From positions 1-36,456 of the forward strand of contig JAZODN010000083.1 in NCBI GenBank assembly GCA_045597045.1: DNA of 36,456 bases, written 5' to 3'. A model generated the notes under the pieces. That model did not search any database and was not told the DNA's origin. It saw only the letters and a program-made list of their open reading frames with translations. Every line of letters begins with the position of its first letter. Positions within the stretch are counted from its first letter, which is position 1. The position numbers were made by a program, and so were the translations under genes. Shown here piece by piece: positions 23,936 through 31,098 of this stretch. The stretch comes from SIG588 sp045597045 (GTDB lineage Bacteria > Bacillota > Clostridia > Oscillospirales > Acutalibacteraceae).

Positions 23936-23964
23936 AGTATAGCACATAAGAGAAAAAAATTCAA
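23936..23964 (-). promoter_or_regulatory. promoter for the phosphopantetheinyl transferase gene
   Basis: On the minus strand TTGAAT (23959-23964), 17-nt spacer, TATACT (23936-23941) with an extended TG at -15/-14. Its -35 abuts that of the divergent yitT-like promoter. Confidence 0.7.
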
Positions 23965-23993
23965 TTGACAAAATTCCGTCAAATGGTTACACT
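23965..23993 (+). promoter_or_regulatory. promoter for the YitT / DnaD / DnaI transcript
   Basis: TTGACA (23965-23970), 17-nt spacer, TACACT (23988-23993). Confidence 0.68.
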
Positions 23994-24054
23994 ATAAAGT
24001 GAGAAGAAAGCGAAACCGAGGCTGCTCCCCGCTGTTTAAAGAGAGGTTTGTTAT

Positions 24055-24924
24055 ATGAAAAAAAGAAATCAACCGCACCGTGTGGTGCGCGCAATGACCG
24101 ACTGGGCCTATTATCTGTTTGGATGTGTGCTGTATGCTATCGGCGTGGATATGTTTATTACTCCCAACCATTTGGTGCCGGGTGGTGTGACGGGTATTTC
24201 CATTTTGATCAACTATATTCTGCCGATCTTTCCGGTTGGTGCCGGCATTTTTGTTATCAATATTCCGCTGTTGGTGTTGGCGTGGATCTATATCGGGCCT
24301 TCTTTCACCTGGCGCACGGCAGCGGTCACGGCGCTCGCCTCGGTCACCATTGATGTGCTGGCTCCGTTTGTCACTCCCTACACCGCCGATCCGCTGCTCG
24401 CGGCGTTGTTTGGCGGCGTGCTGAGTGGGCTGGGTCTTTCGCTGGTGTTTTTGCGCGGTGCCACTACGGGCGGCAGCGAAATTATGGCGCGTTTGCTCGA
24501 AAAAAAGTACCCCCACATTTCCATCGGACGTTTCATGCTGCTGGTAGACGGCGTCATTATTGCGGCGTCGGTACCGATCTTCGGGCAGCTGGAATCGGCG
24601 ATGTATGCGGCGGTACTGGTGTTTGTTTCGTCATTGGTGGTGGATGAACTGATCGGCGGTGCGCGGCGCACGCGCACGGTGCTGATCATTACGGCGGCAG
24701 AAAGCCCCATAGCGCGTGAACTTACCGTGCGTATGGATCGCGGTGTGACGGTGCTGGAGGCAACGGGTGCCTATACCGGCGCCGACCGTCAGGTACTGAT
24801 GTGTGCGGTGCGCCCGTCGGAGGTGTATTTGCTGCGCCGTTTGTTAAGCGAACTGGATCCCGATGCGTTTATCATCGTGCTGAACAGCGAGCAGGTGCTG
24901 GGTTCCGGTTTTCAATCTAAATGA
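24055..24924 (+). CDS. YitT family membrane protein (DUF161 + DUF2179)
   Basis: A 289-aa membrane protein of the YitT/YqfU/YebE group. Membrane helices fill about residues 15-200, with the family block PNHLVPGGVTGISILINY near 37-54 and FLRGATTGGSEIMARLL near 132-148. The C-terminal 80 residues are the cytosolic DUF2179 domain (MDRGVTVLEATGAYTG, SEVYLLRRLLSELDPDAFIIV). AGAGAGG lies upstream of the ATG. Its stop overlaps the region just before dnaD, so it leads the replication-gene transcript. The biochemical function of YitT proteins is not established. Confidence 0.92.
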   Translation: MKKRNQPHRVVRAMTDWAYYLFGCVLYAIGVDMFITPNHLVPGGVTGISILINYILPIFPVGAGIFVINIPLLVLAWIYIGPSFTWRTAAVTALASVTIDVLAPFVTPYTADPLLAALFGGVLSGLGLSLVFLRGATTGGSEIMARLLEKKYPHISIGRFMLLVDGVIIAASVPIFGQLESAMYAAVLVFVSSLVVDELIGGARRTRTVLIITAAESPIARELTVRMDRGVTVLEATGAYTGADRQVLMCAVRPSEVYLLRRLLSELDPDAFIIVLNSEQVLGSGFQSK

Positions 24925-24941
24925 AAGGTGGGGCTTCCCCG

Positions 24942-25937
24942 ATGACATATCAATGGAACGGCGAGTATTTGGGCGCGGTGATGGCCTTACCGCAAGCGGT
25001 GGCAGACCGTGCACTGAAACTCGCAGGTGCACCGCAGCTGAAAGTGTTGCTGTGGTTTGCGCGGCACGGCACCTTTGACGAAGCTGCCTGTGCCGCGGCG
25101 TGCAGCATGACGGCCGGCGACTGTCGCGACGCCATGCAGTTCTGGGTGGAAATGGGTATTCTGCAAGCGGAGGGCACGTTTGAACAAATACCTACCCCTG
25201 TGTCCGATCCGCTGCCGCCCATGACGGAAGAGGTGTCGCTGCCCGAAAAAACGGCGCGGCCCACCTTCCGCGATGCGATCGCACGGCAAAAGAGCAATGC
25301 AGATTTCGACAATCTTTTAAAAATGGCGGAACAGCGGCTCGGCCGCACCATCACACCGGCTGAGGCGGAGTCCTTTCTCTACATATACGAAACGGTGGGG
25401 CTGCCTGCCGAAGTGATTTTGATGCTGTTGGTGTATGCCATTCGCAACGGCAAGGTAAAATCCCGTTCCGGTTTTCGCACCTATTTGGAAAAAGCGGCCC
25501 TCTCGTGGGCGGAAAACGGCATCACCACCGTGGCTGCGGCAGAAGCGGAACTTTGCCGCAGCGAGCGCCGCCATGCGGTGCGCGAGCATATTCAAACCCT
25601 GTTCGGATTGCCGCGTCCCCTCACGCTGCTGCAGGTGGATGCGGCCGTGCGCTGGGTGGATGAATGGCAGTTTTCGGATGACATGCTGCTGATCGCCTTG
25701 GCGAAATGTCGCGAAAAGACCGACGGCTTCAACGCCAACTATATCAGCCGCATTTTGGAAGGCTGGCTGGCCGATGGTGTTCGCACCCCGACCCAAGCGG
25801 CCGAGGCGGCGGCACCCAAGCGCCGCCAAACCGCGAAACCGCTGCTTTCGGATGAAGCGGCGGTGCCGGATGCCACCGATTACGAACGTGCCGCTGCCGA
25901 TTGGCGACCGGTGTATCAACGCAAGAAAAAGACGTAA
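24942..25937 (+). CDS. dnaD: DnaD domain replication initiation protein
   Basis: A 331-aa primosomal protein of the DnaD/DnaB_2 type. An N-terminal winged-helix-like region (about 1-80, LKVLLWFARHGTFDEAACAAACSM) precedes two DnaD-like helical domains, near 115-190 (FDNLLKMAEQRLGRTITPAEAESFLYIYETVGLP) and 205-280 (REHIQTLFGLPRPLTLLQVDAAVRWVDEWQFSDDMLLIAL then YISRILEGW). The tail is basic. The start is ATG 24942, with AAAGGTGGGG 8 nt upstream; an ATG at 24921 overlapping the YitT stop has no site. The DnaI gene follows after 12 nt. Together they would load the replicative helicase at the origin or at restarted forks. Confidence 0.88.
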   Translation: MTYQWNGEYLGAVMALPQAVADRALKLAGAPQLKVLLWFARHGTFDEAACAAACSMTAGDCRDAMQFWVEMGILQAEGTFEQIPTPVSDPLPPMTEEVSLPEKTARPTFRDAIARQKSNADFDNLLKMAEQRLGRTITPAEAESFLYIYETVGLPAEVILMLLVYAIRNGKVKSRSGFRTYLEKAALSWAENGITTVAAAEAELCRSERRHAVREHIQTLFGLPRPLTLLQVDAAVRWVDEWQFSDDMLLIALAKCREKTDGFNANYISRILEGWLADGVRTPTQAAEAAAPKRRQTAKPLLSDEAAVPDATDYERAAADWRPVYQRKKKT

Positions 25938-25949
25938 GGAGAAACCAAT

Positions 25950-26957
25950 ATGGGTTACAGCAAAGAACTGTATGAACAGGCCGTGCGCACGTTGGCCGAA
26001 CGACGTATGGATGCCGAAACGGCGGCCGCTGCGCTGCGTGCACGGGCCGTGGCCCGTGATCCGCGCACCGGCGAAATCGAACGGGCGCTTTCGCAAACGG
26101 CGCTTTCGGTCGCGCGTGCGGTGCTGAACGGCATGGACGGCAACCGCACCGAAAACATTGCCGAAACGGTGAAACGTCTGCAGAGCGAGAACGAGCAGCT
26201 GCAAAAGGAACTGGAAGTGCGCTTGCACGCTATGGGCGAAACGGCGCGTAATTTTGAGCCGATCCCCGTGTGTGAGCTGTGCGGCGATACGGGTTACAAG
26301 GGGCAGCACATGTGCCGTTGTTTGGAGTCCTTGCTGAAGGAGCTTTCCTGCAAGCAGTTGAGTGCGCTTTCCAAAATGCGGCTCACCCGCTTTGAAGAGA
26401 TGGATATGGATTACTATGCCGATACACCCGATGCCGACGGGGTGATCCCTCGCCGTCGCATGGAGGATATCGTGGCGTTTTGCCGCGCGTGGGCAGAGGA
26501 CTTTTCGCCCGATTCCCCCAACCTCTTGCTGCGCGGCCCTGCCGGCACCGGCAAGACACACCTTTCGCTGGCCATGGCGCGTGTGGTAGCCGAGCAGGGC
26601 GGTCAGGTGGTATACGGCTCGGTGCAGCGCCTGCTTCGCCAGTTGGAAAAGGAGCATTTCGGTCGCGAAGACGGCGACAGCATGGAACGCCTCGAGTCTT
26701 GCGATTTGCTGATTTTGGACGATCTGGGCACCGAGTTCGCCACGCCGTTTTACACGTCGGGGCTGTATGAGTTGATCAACACCCGTTTGTTGGCAGGGCG
26801 TCCCACCGTTATCTCCACCAATTTAAATCAAAAGCAGCTGCAAGAGCGATACGGTGTGCAGATCGCCTCGCGCATCGGCGGTTGTTTTCAGCCGCTGCTG
26901 TTTGCAGGGCAGGATGTTCGCCAACAAAAGCTCATGCGTCGCTTGAAAGGGGAATAA
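25950..26957 (+). CDS. dnaI: DnaI/DnaC-like helicase loader ATPase
   Basis: A 335-aa AAA+ ATPase that loads the replicative helicase. A long helical N-terminal region (1-100, with an LQSENEQLQKELEVRL coiled coil) is followed by a zinc-binding element C108, C111, C122, C124 (CELCGDTGYKGQHMCRC). Then comes the ATPase core with Walker A GPAGTGKT (196-203), Walker B LLILDDLG (253-260) and sensor/arginine region VISTNLNQKQLQERYG to ASRI. It lies 12 nt after dnaD with a GGAG site, and its stop overlaps the ribosome site of the next lipoprotein gene. The linkage to DnaD supports a role in replication rather than transposition (IstB type). Confidence 0.93.
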   Translation: MGYSKELYEQAVRTLAERRMDAETAAAALRARAVARDPRTGEIERALSQTALSVARAVLNGMDGNRTENIAETVKRLQSENEQLQKELEVRLHAMGETARNFEPIPVCELCGDTGYKGQHMCRCLESLLKELSCKQLSALSKMRLTRFEEMDMDYYADTPDADGVIPRRRMEDIVAFCRAWAEDFSPDSPNLLLRGPAGTGKTHLSLAMARVVAEQGGQVVYGSVQRLLRQLEKEHFGREDGDSMERLESCDLLILDDLGTEFATPFYTSGLYELINTRLLAGRPTVISTNLNQKQLQERYGVQIASRIGGCFQPLLFAGQDVRQQKLMRRLKGE

Positions 26958-26959
26958 GT

Positions 26960-27403
26960 ATGAAAACGAGGGGATATATTTTTGGAATACTGACGGTTCT
27001 GCTGGCGGTTTGCGTTAGCGGCTGCGGTCTGTTTGGGGCGGCACCCGACGGCAGCAGCGAAACGACCACCACCGTGCCCACCACGACCACCACGGCAGCC
27101 ACCACGGTGGGAACCACCCAACAGGCGTTTCCGTTTGTGGGTTACGTGAACGCCACCACGTTGAACGTGCGCCCCACGCCGGATACCAACGGCTATCCTA
27201 TCGGCGGTCTTAAATGGGGGGATACGGTCACGGTGCTCTCGCGTGAAGCAGATTGGTATGCCATCAGCTTCGCAGGGCAAACGGGATATATCAATGCGCA
27301 GTACGTGCAGGATACCATGCCCACGGCTACCACCACCGCGGCGGTCACCACCACTGCGACGGCGGTGGAGACTACCGCCACCACGGAAGTGGTCGGTCCG
27401 TAA
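26960..27403 (+). CDS. SH3-domain lipoprotein with Thr-rich linkers
   Basis: A 147-aa surface lipoprotein. Its ATG is 2 nt after the dnaI stop, with GAAAGGGG overlapping the end of dnaI. The signal peptide ends in lipobox VSGC (C22). A Thr-rich linker (about 34-53) leads to one bacterial SH3 domain (about 55-118: VNATTLNVRPTPDTNGYPI, then GDTVTVLSREADWYAISFAGQTG and YINAQYV), followed by a second Thr/Ala-rich tail to residue 147. SH3b domains usually bind peptidoglycan peptides. Co-transcription with replication genes is probably positional only. There is no catalytic domain, so a wall-binding or sensor role is inferred. Confidence 0.88.
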   Translation: MKTRGYIFGILTVLLAVCVSGCGLFGAAPDGSSETTTTVPTTTTTAATTVGTTQQAFPFVGYVNATTLNVRPTPDTNGYPIGGLKWGDTVTVLSREADWYAISFAGQTGYINAQYVQDTMPTATTTAAVTTTATAVETTATTEVVGP

Positions 27404-27426
27404 GGCCGCCTCACATCAAGGCGGCC
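27404..27426. other. hairpin between convergent genes
   Basis: GGCCGCC (27404-27410) pairs with GGCGGCC (27420-27426), spanning the stop codon of the M14 gene on the minus strand. No T-run follows, so terminator function is doubtful. Confidence 0.35.
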
Positions 27427-28175
27427 AGCAGCAGCATTTCCTGCACTTTCGCATACATGTATTCAAAATTTTCCGCCGGCAAGGGGGGCACGGTGCGCCC
27501 CATTTTCACCGCAAAGGCCGGGCGGCCCGTTTCGCGAATGAACCAATCCTTAAAGCCGCCGCAGGTTTCCCCGTCGGGGGCGTTTGTCAGTGCATAACCC
27601 GAAGAGGCGGCAAGGATATCTGCCATCATGCGTGCAATTGGCGGCGTGCGTTCGCCGTGCTGCCATTCAATGGCTTCCCCGTGCGTGTGCAGCGCCACTG
27701 CGTGACGAAACTCACCGCGACGGCACAGGGCGGTCAGGGCGCGTGCCTCGGGTGCGCTGTCGCCTGTTCCCGCAAAGCAGCGGTTAAGATCTAACCCGTC
27801 TTCCGCCGCGCTGCCGTGCAGCACAAAATCGGCGCCGTCGGGATTCACCTGCGGCACGAAGACCAAGCAGCGCCCGGCAATGGCGCGGCGAAAATCCATG
27901 TCGGCCAGTTGTCCGTCGTGTCCCAGCGCTTCGCAAATGTCTTCGCATAGCCGCAAAAGTACCATTGCGGTTGGCCACTCGCGGCCGTCAAACGCGGCGG
28001 CATACAGCACCCGTTCCCGTCCGCCGCCCAGCATGACGCCGTAGATTTCTTGCCCTAACACGCTGCGTCCGATCGGCTGTAACTCCAAAAAGCGATAGCG
28101 TTCGGCCAGCGCCGTAAGCAGCGTGCGCACGGTTTGTGAATCGGCCGGCTGTGGGATGGTAATTTTTTTGTTCAT
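27411..28175 (-). CDS. M14 carboxypeptidase-like protein with substituted catalytic residues
   Basis: A 254-aa protein without signal peptide, with the zinc carboxypeptidase (M14) fold. Recognisable blocks are IGRSVLGQEIYGVMLG (35-50), VFVPQVNPDGADFVLHG (105-121), LDLNRCF (129-134, substrate N131/R132) and VALHTHGEAIEW (160-171, zinc ligand H163 or H165). The HxxE zinc motif reads FDGRE (62-66), so the His is Asp63. The region that normally holds the catalytic Glu (TLEIG-like) reads FAVKMG, with Lys224 in its place. Relatives in Clostridia act on muropeptides. Here catalysis looks lost or changed, leaving perhaps a binding protein. No frameshift or stop is present, so the gene is maintained. 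Confidence 0.82.
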   Translation of the reverse strand: MNKKITIPQPADSQTVRTLLTALAERYRFLELQPIGRSVLGQEIYGVMLGGGRERVLYAAAFDGREWPTAMVLLRLCEDICEALGHDGQLADMDFRRAIAGRCLVFVPQVNPDGADFVLHGSAAEDGLDLNRCFAGTGDSAPEARALTALCRRGEFRHAVALHTHGEAIEWQHGERTPPIARMMADILAASSGYALTNAPDGETCGGFKDWFIRETGRPAFAVKMGRTVPPLPAENFEYMYAKVQEMLLLAALM

Positions 28176-28227
28176 GGTAAAAACCGCCCTTTCTTACTAC
28201 ACTGTATATGATAACGGAGGAACCCAT

Positions 28228-28761
28228 ATGAATCTTATCGAAAAACCGCTGTCGCAGGACTACAAATATAAGGGAAAAATTGTCAATATGCGAGTGGATG
28301 AGGCGCTTTTGCCGAACGGACAGACCGCCCTGCGCGAAGTGGTGGAGCATCCGGGCGGCGTGTGTGTCGCAGCACTCACCGAAGAGCGCGAGCTGTTGTT
28401 TGTGCGCCAGTTCCGCTACCCTTACGGTGAGGTGGTGTGTGAGCTGCCTGCCGGCAAACTGGAGCGCGGCGAAGATCCGCTGCCGGCCGGCATGCGCGAA
28501 CTTCAAGAGGAAACGGGCGCCACGGCCGAGCGTTTTACCTCACTCGGCAAGATGTATCCCACTCCCGGCTATTGCGGCGAGATCATCCACTTGTATTTGG
28601 CCGAGGGATTGACCTTCGGCAGGTGCAGCCCGGATGAAGACGAGTTTTTGGAAGCCGAGCGCATTCCCCTTGATCGCGCGGTGAAAATGGTGCTGGACGG
28701 TGACTTGCCGGACGCCAAAACGCAGGTGTTGGTACTGAAAGTGGCGGCACTGCGCCCGTAA
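28228..28761 (+). CDS. nudF: NUDIX hydrolase, ADP-ribose pyrophosphatase type
   Basis: A 177-aa enzyme hydrolysing ADP-ribose and related nucleoside diphosphate sugars to AMP and sugar phosphate. The Nudix box is residues 76-98 (GKLERGEDPLPAGMRELQEETGA), matching Gx5Ex7REUxEExGU with the metal-binding glutamates. Upstream FVRQFRYPYGEVVCELPAG is characteristic of the ADPRase/NudF subgroup. ATG 28228 follows CGGAGG with 7-nt spacing; the longer frame from 28123 overlaps the divergent M14 gene. The intergenic space is only 52 nt. Housekeeping role in NAD and sugar-nucleotide turnover. Confidence 0.92.
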   Translation: MNLIEKPLSQDYKYKGKIVNMRVDEALLPNGQTALREVVEHPGGVCVAALTEERELLFVRQFRYPYGEVVCELPAGKLERGEDPLPAGMRELQEETGATAERFTSLGKMYPTPGYCGEIIHLYLAEGLTFGRCSPDEDEFLEAERIPLDRAVKMVLDGDLPDAKTQVLVLKVAALRP

Positions 28762-28827
28762 AATGGCCCGGTCACCTGTGATAATACGGCTATATTTCAA
28801 AAAAAGCGAAAAATTTTCAAAATACGA

Positions 28828-28856
28828 TTGACAAATTGACGAGTTTTGCATACTAT
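28828..28856 (+). promoter_or_regulatory. promoter for the acyl carrier protein gene
   Basis: TTGACA (28828-28833), 17-nt spacer, TACTAT (28851-28856). The leader is about 65 nt. Confidence 0.78.
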
Positions 28857-28928
28857 TTTTGGTAGAGGAAAGGTTTTCCCTTTTTGGATCGCCCCTGCGG
28901 CGAAAATTTTTGCGGAGGATGACTGTAT

Positions 28929-29156
28929 ATGGTATTCGAAAAGATCAGAGACATTTTATGCAACCAGTTTGATGTGGAAGAAGACGCCGTGACGCTTGCC
29001 ACCCGTATCAGTGAAGATTTGGGCGCCGATTCGCTGGATGCAGTGGATATGCTGATGTCGCTGGAAGATGAGTTCGATGTGGAGATCCCCGATGAGGAGA
29101 TCGAAAACATCCACACGGTGGGCGACCTGGTGTCGTATATCGAAGAGCATCTGTAA
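28929..29156 (+). CDS. acpP: acyl carrier protein
   Basis: A 75-aa acidic helical protein. The DSL motif places the phosphopantetheine attachment at Ser35 (DLGADSLDAVDMLMSLEDEF), and the DEEIENIHTVGDLVSYIEEH ending is standard. ATG 28929 follows GCGGAGG. It has its own promoter and terminator, and is not next to fab genes, so it may be a second, specialised carrier or a detached housekeeping copy. The Sfp-type transferase at 23.3 kb could activate it. Confidence 0.95.
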   Translation: MVFEKIRDILCNQFDVEEDAVTLATRISEDLGADSLDAVDMLMSLEDEFDVEIPDEEIENIHTVGDLVSYIEEHL

Positions 29157-29162
29157 CAGAAT

Positions 29163-29206
29163 AAAAAGAAGAGTTGACGCAATGTGCGTCAACTCTTCTT
29201 TTTTTG
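29163..29206. terminator. terminator of the acyl carrier protein gene
   Basis: A perfect 19-bp stem, arms 29163-29181 and 29185-29203 (core GAGTTGACGCA / TGCGTCAACTC), loop of three, then T. Confidence 0.9.
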
Positions 29207-29297
29207 TAAAAACACAACCGCACGATAATCGCGGCAAACGCAACCGTTCAAACGACGCGCACGGGCGGTGTGCGGCGAGGGAGACGGTGTGGTATCT

Positions 29298-29633
29298 TTA
29301 TTTTTTAGGTAAGAAGATGCGAAGCGGTACACCGCGCTCGCGACATTTTTCGATCACAAAAGCAGTTCCGCGTGAGTGCCCGTCCCAAAACGCCAACACC
29401 AGATCACTGTATTCCACGATCGCGATATTGCGCAGCAGCGGCGCACGCCGTCCATACAGAGCGTATTCCGGGAAAAACTCGGAGAGCCGCACGCCGTGTG
29501 CGCGCGCCCACTGCGCCGCCGAGCTATCCACCCCACGGGCGCCGCCCGAAACGATCTCGCTCACATCCGCGGGCAAATACTCTCCCAAATTGGGAACCGT
29601 TAGCCCACGCGAACCGATCACCGCTACCTTCAT
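29298..29633 (-). CDS. SLOG (DprA/YspA-like) nucleotide-binding domain protein
   Basis: A 111-aa single-domain Rossmann-like protein. MKVAVIGSRGLTVPNLGEYL opens with the first strand and GSRG loop, EIVSGGARGVDSSAAQWARAHG is the central SLOG glycine motif, and IVEYSDLVLAFWDGHSRGTAFVIEKC the second nucleotide-facing segment. SLOG domains bind nucleotide-derived ligands or DNA and occur in DprA, cytokinin-forming LOG enzymes and phage-defence sensors. ATG 29633 follows AAGGGGG. The promoter is TTGCCA-17-TATGAT and a palindrome GAACATCTGTTC, resembling the Gram-positive LexA box, lies directly at the predicted transcription start. DNA-damage control is therefore likely. The function is otherwise unknown. 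Confidence 0.82.
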   Translation of the reverse strand: MKVAVIGSRGLTVPNLGEYLPADVSEIVSGGARGVDSSAAQWARAHGVRLSEFFPEYALYGRRAPLLRNIAIVEYSDLVLAFWDGHSRGTAFVIEKCRERGVPLRIFLPKK

Positions 29634-29652
29634 ACGCTCACCCCCTTGAATC

Positions 29653-29664
29653 GAACATCTGTTC
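29653..29664. promoter_or_regulatory. LexA (SOS) box-like operator at the SLOG gene promoter
   Basis: GAACATCTGTTC: half-sites GAACA and TGTTC are exact reverse complements. It matches the Gram-positive GAAC-N4-GTTC LexA core and sits just downstream of the -10 element, where a repressor would block transcription. Eight fixed bases are expected by chance about 0.5 times in a window this size, so position is the main support. Confidence 0.55.
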
Positions 29665-29666
29665 TT

Positions 29667-29695
29667 ATCATACCACGCGCCGTGCGGTTTGGCAA
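29667..29695 (-). promoter_or_regulatory. promoter for the SLOG gene
   Basis: On the minus strand TTGCCA (29690-29695), 17-nt spacer, TATGAT (29667-29672). Confidence 0.7.
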
Positions 29696-29742
29696 GAGTT
29701 TTTTTGAAAAAAGCGGATATACTGTGTGAGGGGGGAATGAAA

Positions 29743-30420
29743 ATGGCCTATTTGCAAGCGGAAGGATTGACGAAACTATACCGTCGAGGCAACGAAACGA
29801 CGGTTGCGCTGGATGGGGTGAGTTTTTCGATCGAACGCGGTGAAATGGTGGGTATTGTGGGGCGTTCCGGTTCGGGAAAATCGACCTTGATGCATCTGCT
29901 CGGTTGCTTGGATAAGCCAACGGCCGGGGCGTATTGGCTGAACGGGCAGGATGTATCTGCCTTGCCGCGGCGGCGTTTGGCGGCGGTGCGCAACCGCGAG
30001 ATCGGTTTTGTGTTTCAGCAGTTTCACCTTATTGGCAGCCTGAATGCGGTGGAAAACGTGGAACTGCCGCTGATGTATCGCGGCCTGTCGGCGCGGGAAC
30101 GCCGCGCCCGTGCCGAGGAGTGCCTTTGCCGCATGGGCTTGCAGGACCGCTTGGGACATAAGCCTTCGGAACTGTCGGGCGGCCAGCAGCAGCGTGTGGC
30201 CATTGCCCGTGCCATCGCCGGTGATCCATCGTTGCTGCTGGCTGACGAGCCGACCGGCAATTTGGATGCAACCAGTGCAGCCGAGGTGATGGGGTGTCTG
30301 CACGCTTTGCACCAAAGCGGCCGCACGGTGCTGATCATCACCCACGATACCGCATTGGCAAACACCTTGCCGCGGCGAATGGCGTTGTCGCAAGGTCGGC
30401 TGGAATCGACTTCCCCCTGA
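29743..30420 (+). CDS. ABC transporter ATPase, MacB/LolD type, without a partner permease here
   Basis: A 225-aa ATPase of the MacB/LolD/FtsE-like exporter and mechanotransducer class. Walker A GRSGSGKST (40-48), Q-loop FVFQQFHLIGSLNAVENVELPL (89-110, typical of the class), signature LSGGQQQR (144-151), Walker B LLLADEPTGNLD (164-175) and H-loop ITHD near the end. GAGGGGG ends 7 nt before ATG 29743, so I prefer it to the ATG at 29737. These ATPases normally sit beside a FtsX/MacB-like permease, but none lies within the window on either side. It may be an orphan or serve a permease elsewhere. Confidence 0.92.
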   Translation: MAYLQAEGLTKLYRRGNETTVALDGVSFSIERGEMVGIVGRSGSGKSTLMHLLGCLDKPTAGAYWLNGQDVSALPRRRLAAVRNREIGFVFQQFHLIGSLNAVENVELPLMYRGLSARERRARAEECLCRMGLQDRLGHKPSELSGGQQQRVAIARAIAGDPSLLLADEPTGNLDATSAAEVMGCLHALHQSGRTVLIITHDTALANTLPRRMALSQGRLESTSP

Positions 30421-30531
30421 GGGGGTAAGGTGTCTGCGTTCGCTCGGCCTTCGTGCGAAAATTGCGCATAGAAAGGCCGCTTTTTTCTCCTTGGTTTGGG
30501 TAAAGTGCCTATGGCGAGCCTTCTCAAAATC

Positions 30532-30540
30532 TGCTATAAT
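30532..30540 (+). promoter_or_regulatory. extended -10 promoter for the CarD-type gene
   Basis: TGCTATAAT (30532-30540): a perfect -10 with the TGn extension but no good -35 at 17 nt. Confidence 0.5.
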
Positions 30541-30567
30541 AATAGGCAGAAAAAGGGGGCTCATATT

Positions 30568-31056
30568 ATGTTCAAGCAGGGAGATACCGTGATATATGGC
30601 AGCCATGGTTTATGCTGCGTAACCGATGTGAGAGAAGAGTCGTTCGGACCGGTGCGGCAGACATATTACGTGTTGCAGCCGAAAAAGGATATGCGGTCCA
30701 CCTTCTATTGTCCCGTTGCGCATGAGGAGCGATTGCATGCACTGCTCACCAAAGAGGAGGTCGAGCGTTTGATACGGGAAATGCCGCTGACAGAAACGGC
30801 TTGGGAAGAAGAGGAGTCGGTGCGGCGCGAGCGATTTCTTACAATGCTGAAAAGCGGAGATCGTGCCGAAGCGGTGCGGCTTGTCAAAACACTGTATCAA
30901 CAGCGTTGTGTGCGCGCTGCACAGGGAAAGCGGTTGCATTTGGCGGATGAACGCATTATGCAAGAAGCAGAGCGCCTTTTGTATGAGGAGATCGCTTATG
31001 TAATGGAGATCTCGCCCGACGAAGTGGTTGCTTACATTGAGAAAACATTGGAATAA
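30568..31056 (+). CDS. CarD family transcriptional regulator
   Basis: A 162-aa protein. Residues 1-60 are the CarD_TRCF/RID domain (MFKQGDTVIYGSHGLCCVTDV, then YYVLQPKKDMRSTFYCPV), which binds RNA polymerase beta. The rest is helical (EERLHALLTKEEVERLIREM, then EERLLYEEIAYVMEISPDEVVAYIEKTL), matching the CarD C-terminal DNA-backbone-binding domain. AAAAAGGGGG precedes ATG 30568; the longer frame from 30496 starts before the promoter. CarD proteins stabilise open complexes and tune rRNA and stress promoters. It is monocistronic. Confidence 0.92.
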   Translation: MFKQGDTVIYGSHGLCCVTDVREESFGPVRQTYYVLQPKKDMRSTFYCPVAHEERLHALLTKEEVERLIREMPLTETAWEEEESVRRERFLTMLKSGDRAEAVRLVKTLYQQRCVRAAQGKRLHLADERIMQEAERLLYEEIAYVMEISPDEVVAYIEKTLE

Positions 31057-31098
31057 AAAGAGAAAATCACGCAACTTGCGTGATTTTCTCTTTTTCGT
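31055..31098. terminator. bidirectional terminator between carD-like and MATE genes
   Basis: AAAAAGAGAAAATCACGCAA (31055-31074) is complementary to the sequence ending in TTTTCTCTTTTT (31076-31095). It also covers the last codons of the minus-strand MATE gene. Confidence 0.85.
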
